Part shown: piece by piece, positions 23,011 to 23,407 of the stretch
Position numbering within the stretch: position 1 is the stretch's first letter
How the letters are laid out: the number at the start of each line of letters is the position of its first letter
The notes under the pieces: model-generated
What the model was told of the DNA's origin: nothing
What the model saw: the letters and a program-made list of their open reading frames with translations, nothing else
Databases searched by the model: none
Source: an uncultured Parasphingopyxis sp.
GTDB lineage: Bacteria > Pseudomonadota > Alphaproteobacteria > Sphingomonadales > Sphingomonadaceae
Assembly (NCBI GenBank): GCA_905479515.1
Contig: CAJQMX010000084.1
Coordinates: 1 to 23,407, forward strand
Direction: 5' to 3'
DNA length: 23,407 nt
Position numbers and translations under genes: made by a program

Positions 23011-23407
23011 CTAATAGGCCCGCGCCACCGCGAATTCGACGGCTTCGGTAAGCGCGGCCTTGGCCTGGCCATTGGCGAAGGGCCCAAGGGCATCAATCGC
23101 GCGCTGCCCATAATGACGGGCGCGGGCCATGGTGTCGGCAATCGTGTTGTGGTGGATCAGCAAATCCTTGGCATGGGCCAGATCTTCGTCGCTCACCCGG
23201 CGGCCTTCAATGGCATCGCGCCAGAATTGCTTTTCTTCGTCACTGCCGCGCGCAATGGCGAGGATGACGGGCAGGGTGACTTTGCCATCGCGGAAATCAT
23301 CGCCAACATCCTTGCCCATCGTCTCGCCATCCGAAACATAATCGATTGCATCATCGACAAGCCGGAAGGCGATGCCGAGATTGCGGCCATAGGCGTCGAG
23401 CGCCATT
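23011..23407 (-). CDS. ispB: polyprenyl diphosphate synthase, C-terminal part
   Basis: Only the last 131 or so residues are in the window; the gene continues past the right edge. It shows the second Asp-rich motif of trans-prenyltransferases, FRLVDDAIDYVSD, then GKDVGDDFRDGKVTLPVILA, both hallmarks of the all-trans chain-elongating family. These enzymes make the long isoprenoid tail of ubiquinone from isopentenyl diphosphate. The FRDGKVTLPVI segment favours a long-chain enzyme (octa- or decaprenyl) over a short-chain farnesyl synthase, so the symbol is likely but not certain. It ends in a helical tail (ALTEAVEFAVARAY). Same strand as the MATE gene, 130 bases upstream of it. Confidence 0.88.
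   Translation of the reverse strand, partial: MALDAYGRNLGIAFRLVDDAIDYVSDGETMGKDVGDDFRDGKVTLPVILAIARGSDEEKQFWRDAIEGRRVSDEDLAHAKDLLIHHNTIADTMARARHYGQRAIDALGPFANGQAKAALTEAVEFAVARAY

Overview
The window is GC-rich DNA, apart from one AT-richer patch. It looks like the chromosome of an alphaproteobacterium, most likely a sphingomonad. The grounds are the NrdA/NrdB and UvrB sequences, many small lipoproteins with an L-[GST]-A-C lipobox, and dispersed palindromic repeats of the kind common in that group. I found no tRNA, rRNA, CRISPR array or transposase gene.

Layout. (1) 1-1572: small genes among short palindromic repeats. They are a glycine-zipper membrane peptide, a 70-aa Cys-rich protein and a membrane-anchored thermonuclease-family protein. 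(2) 1573-2923: an AT-richer island with a two-gene restriction-modification system, a BglII-type endonuclease facing an MT-A70 family adenine methyltransferase. Both genes look leaderless, with a palindrome across each -10 element. (3) 2924-6928: a class I ribonucleotide reductase operon on the minus strand, nrdA - lipoprotein - membrane protein - nrdB. A DUF559 nuclease gene bracketed by inverted hairpin repeats sits between nrdA and the lipoprotein. (4) 6929-10215: the long nrdA upstream region, two small exported or membrane proteins and a Baeyer-Villiger-type flavin monooxygenase with an altered fingerprint. (5) 10288-13331: a DUF3616 lipoprotein, a short TraR/DksA zinc-finger protein, a NAPE-PLD-like metallo-hydrolase and a VOC protein. 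(6) 13363-16798: two tandem TIR - transmembrane - DUF3617-like proteins, preceded by two free-standing DUF3617 lipoproteins, one with an EF-hand loop. (7) 16986-21041: uvrB and three related tandem lipoproteins. (8) 21042-23407: a probable small RNA with an 18-codon ORF, a MATE transporter and the end of a polyprenyl synthase gene.

The best candidate for an undescribed system is region 6. Two proteins carry a cytosolic TIR domain with the expected catalytic Glu, tied through one membrane helix to an extracytoplasmic domain of the same type as the neighbouring lipoproteins. This resembles an inverted Toll-like receptor layout. The TIR halves are about three quarters identical by eye while the outer halves have diverged. 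The simplest reading is an envelope-sensing TIR receptor pair with diversified sensors. A defence role is inference only.

Several repeat structures also stand out. Three modular palindromic elements fill convergent gene junctions, with base changes that keep the stems paired. A different hairpin flanks the DUF559 gene in inverted orientation.
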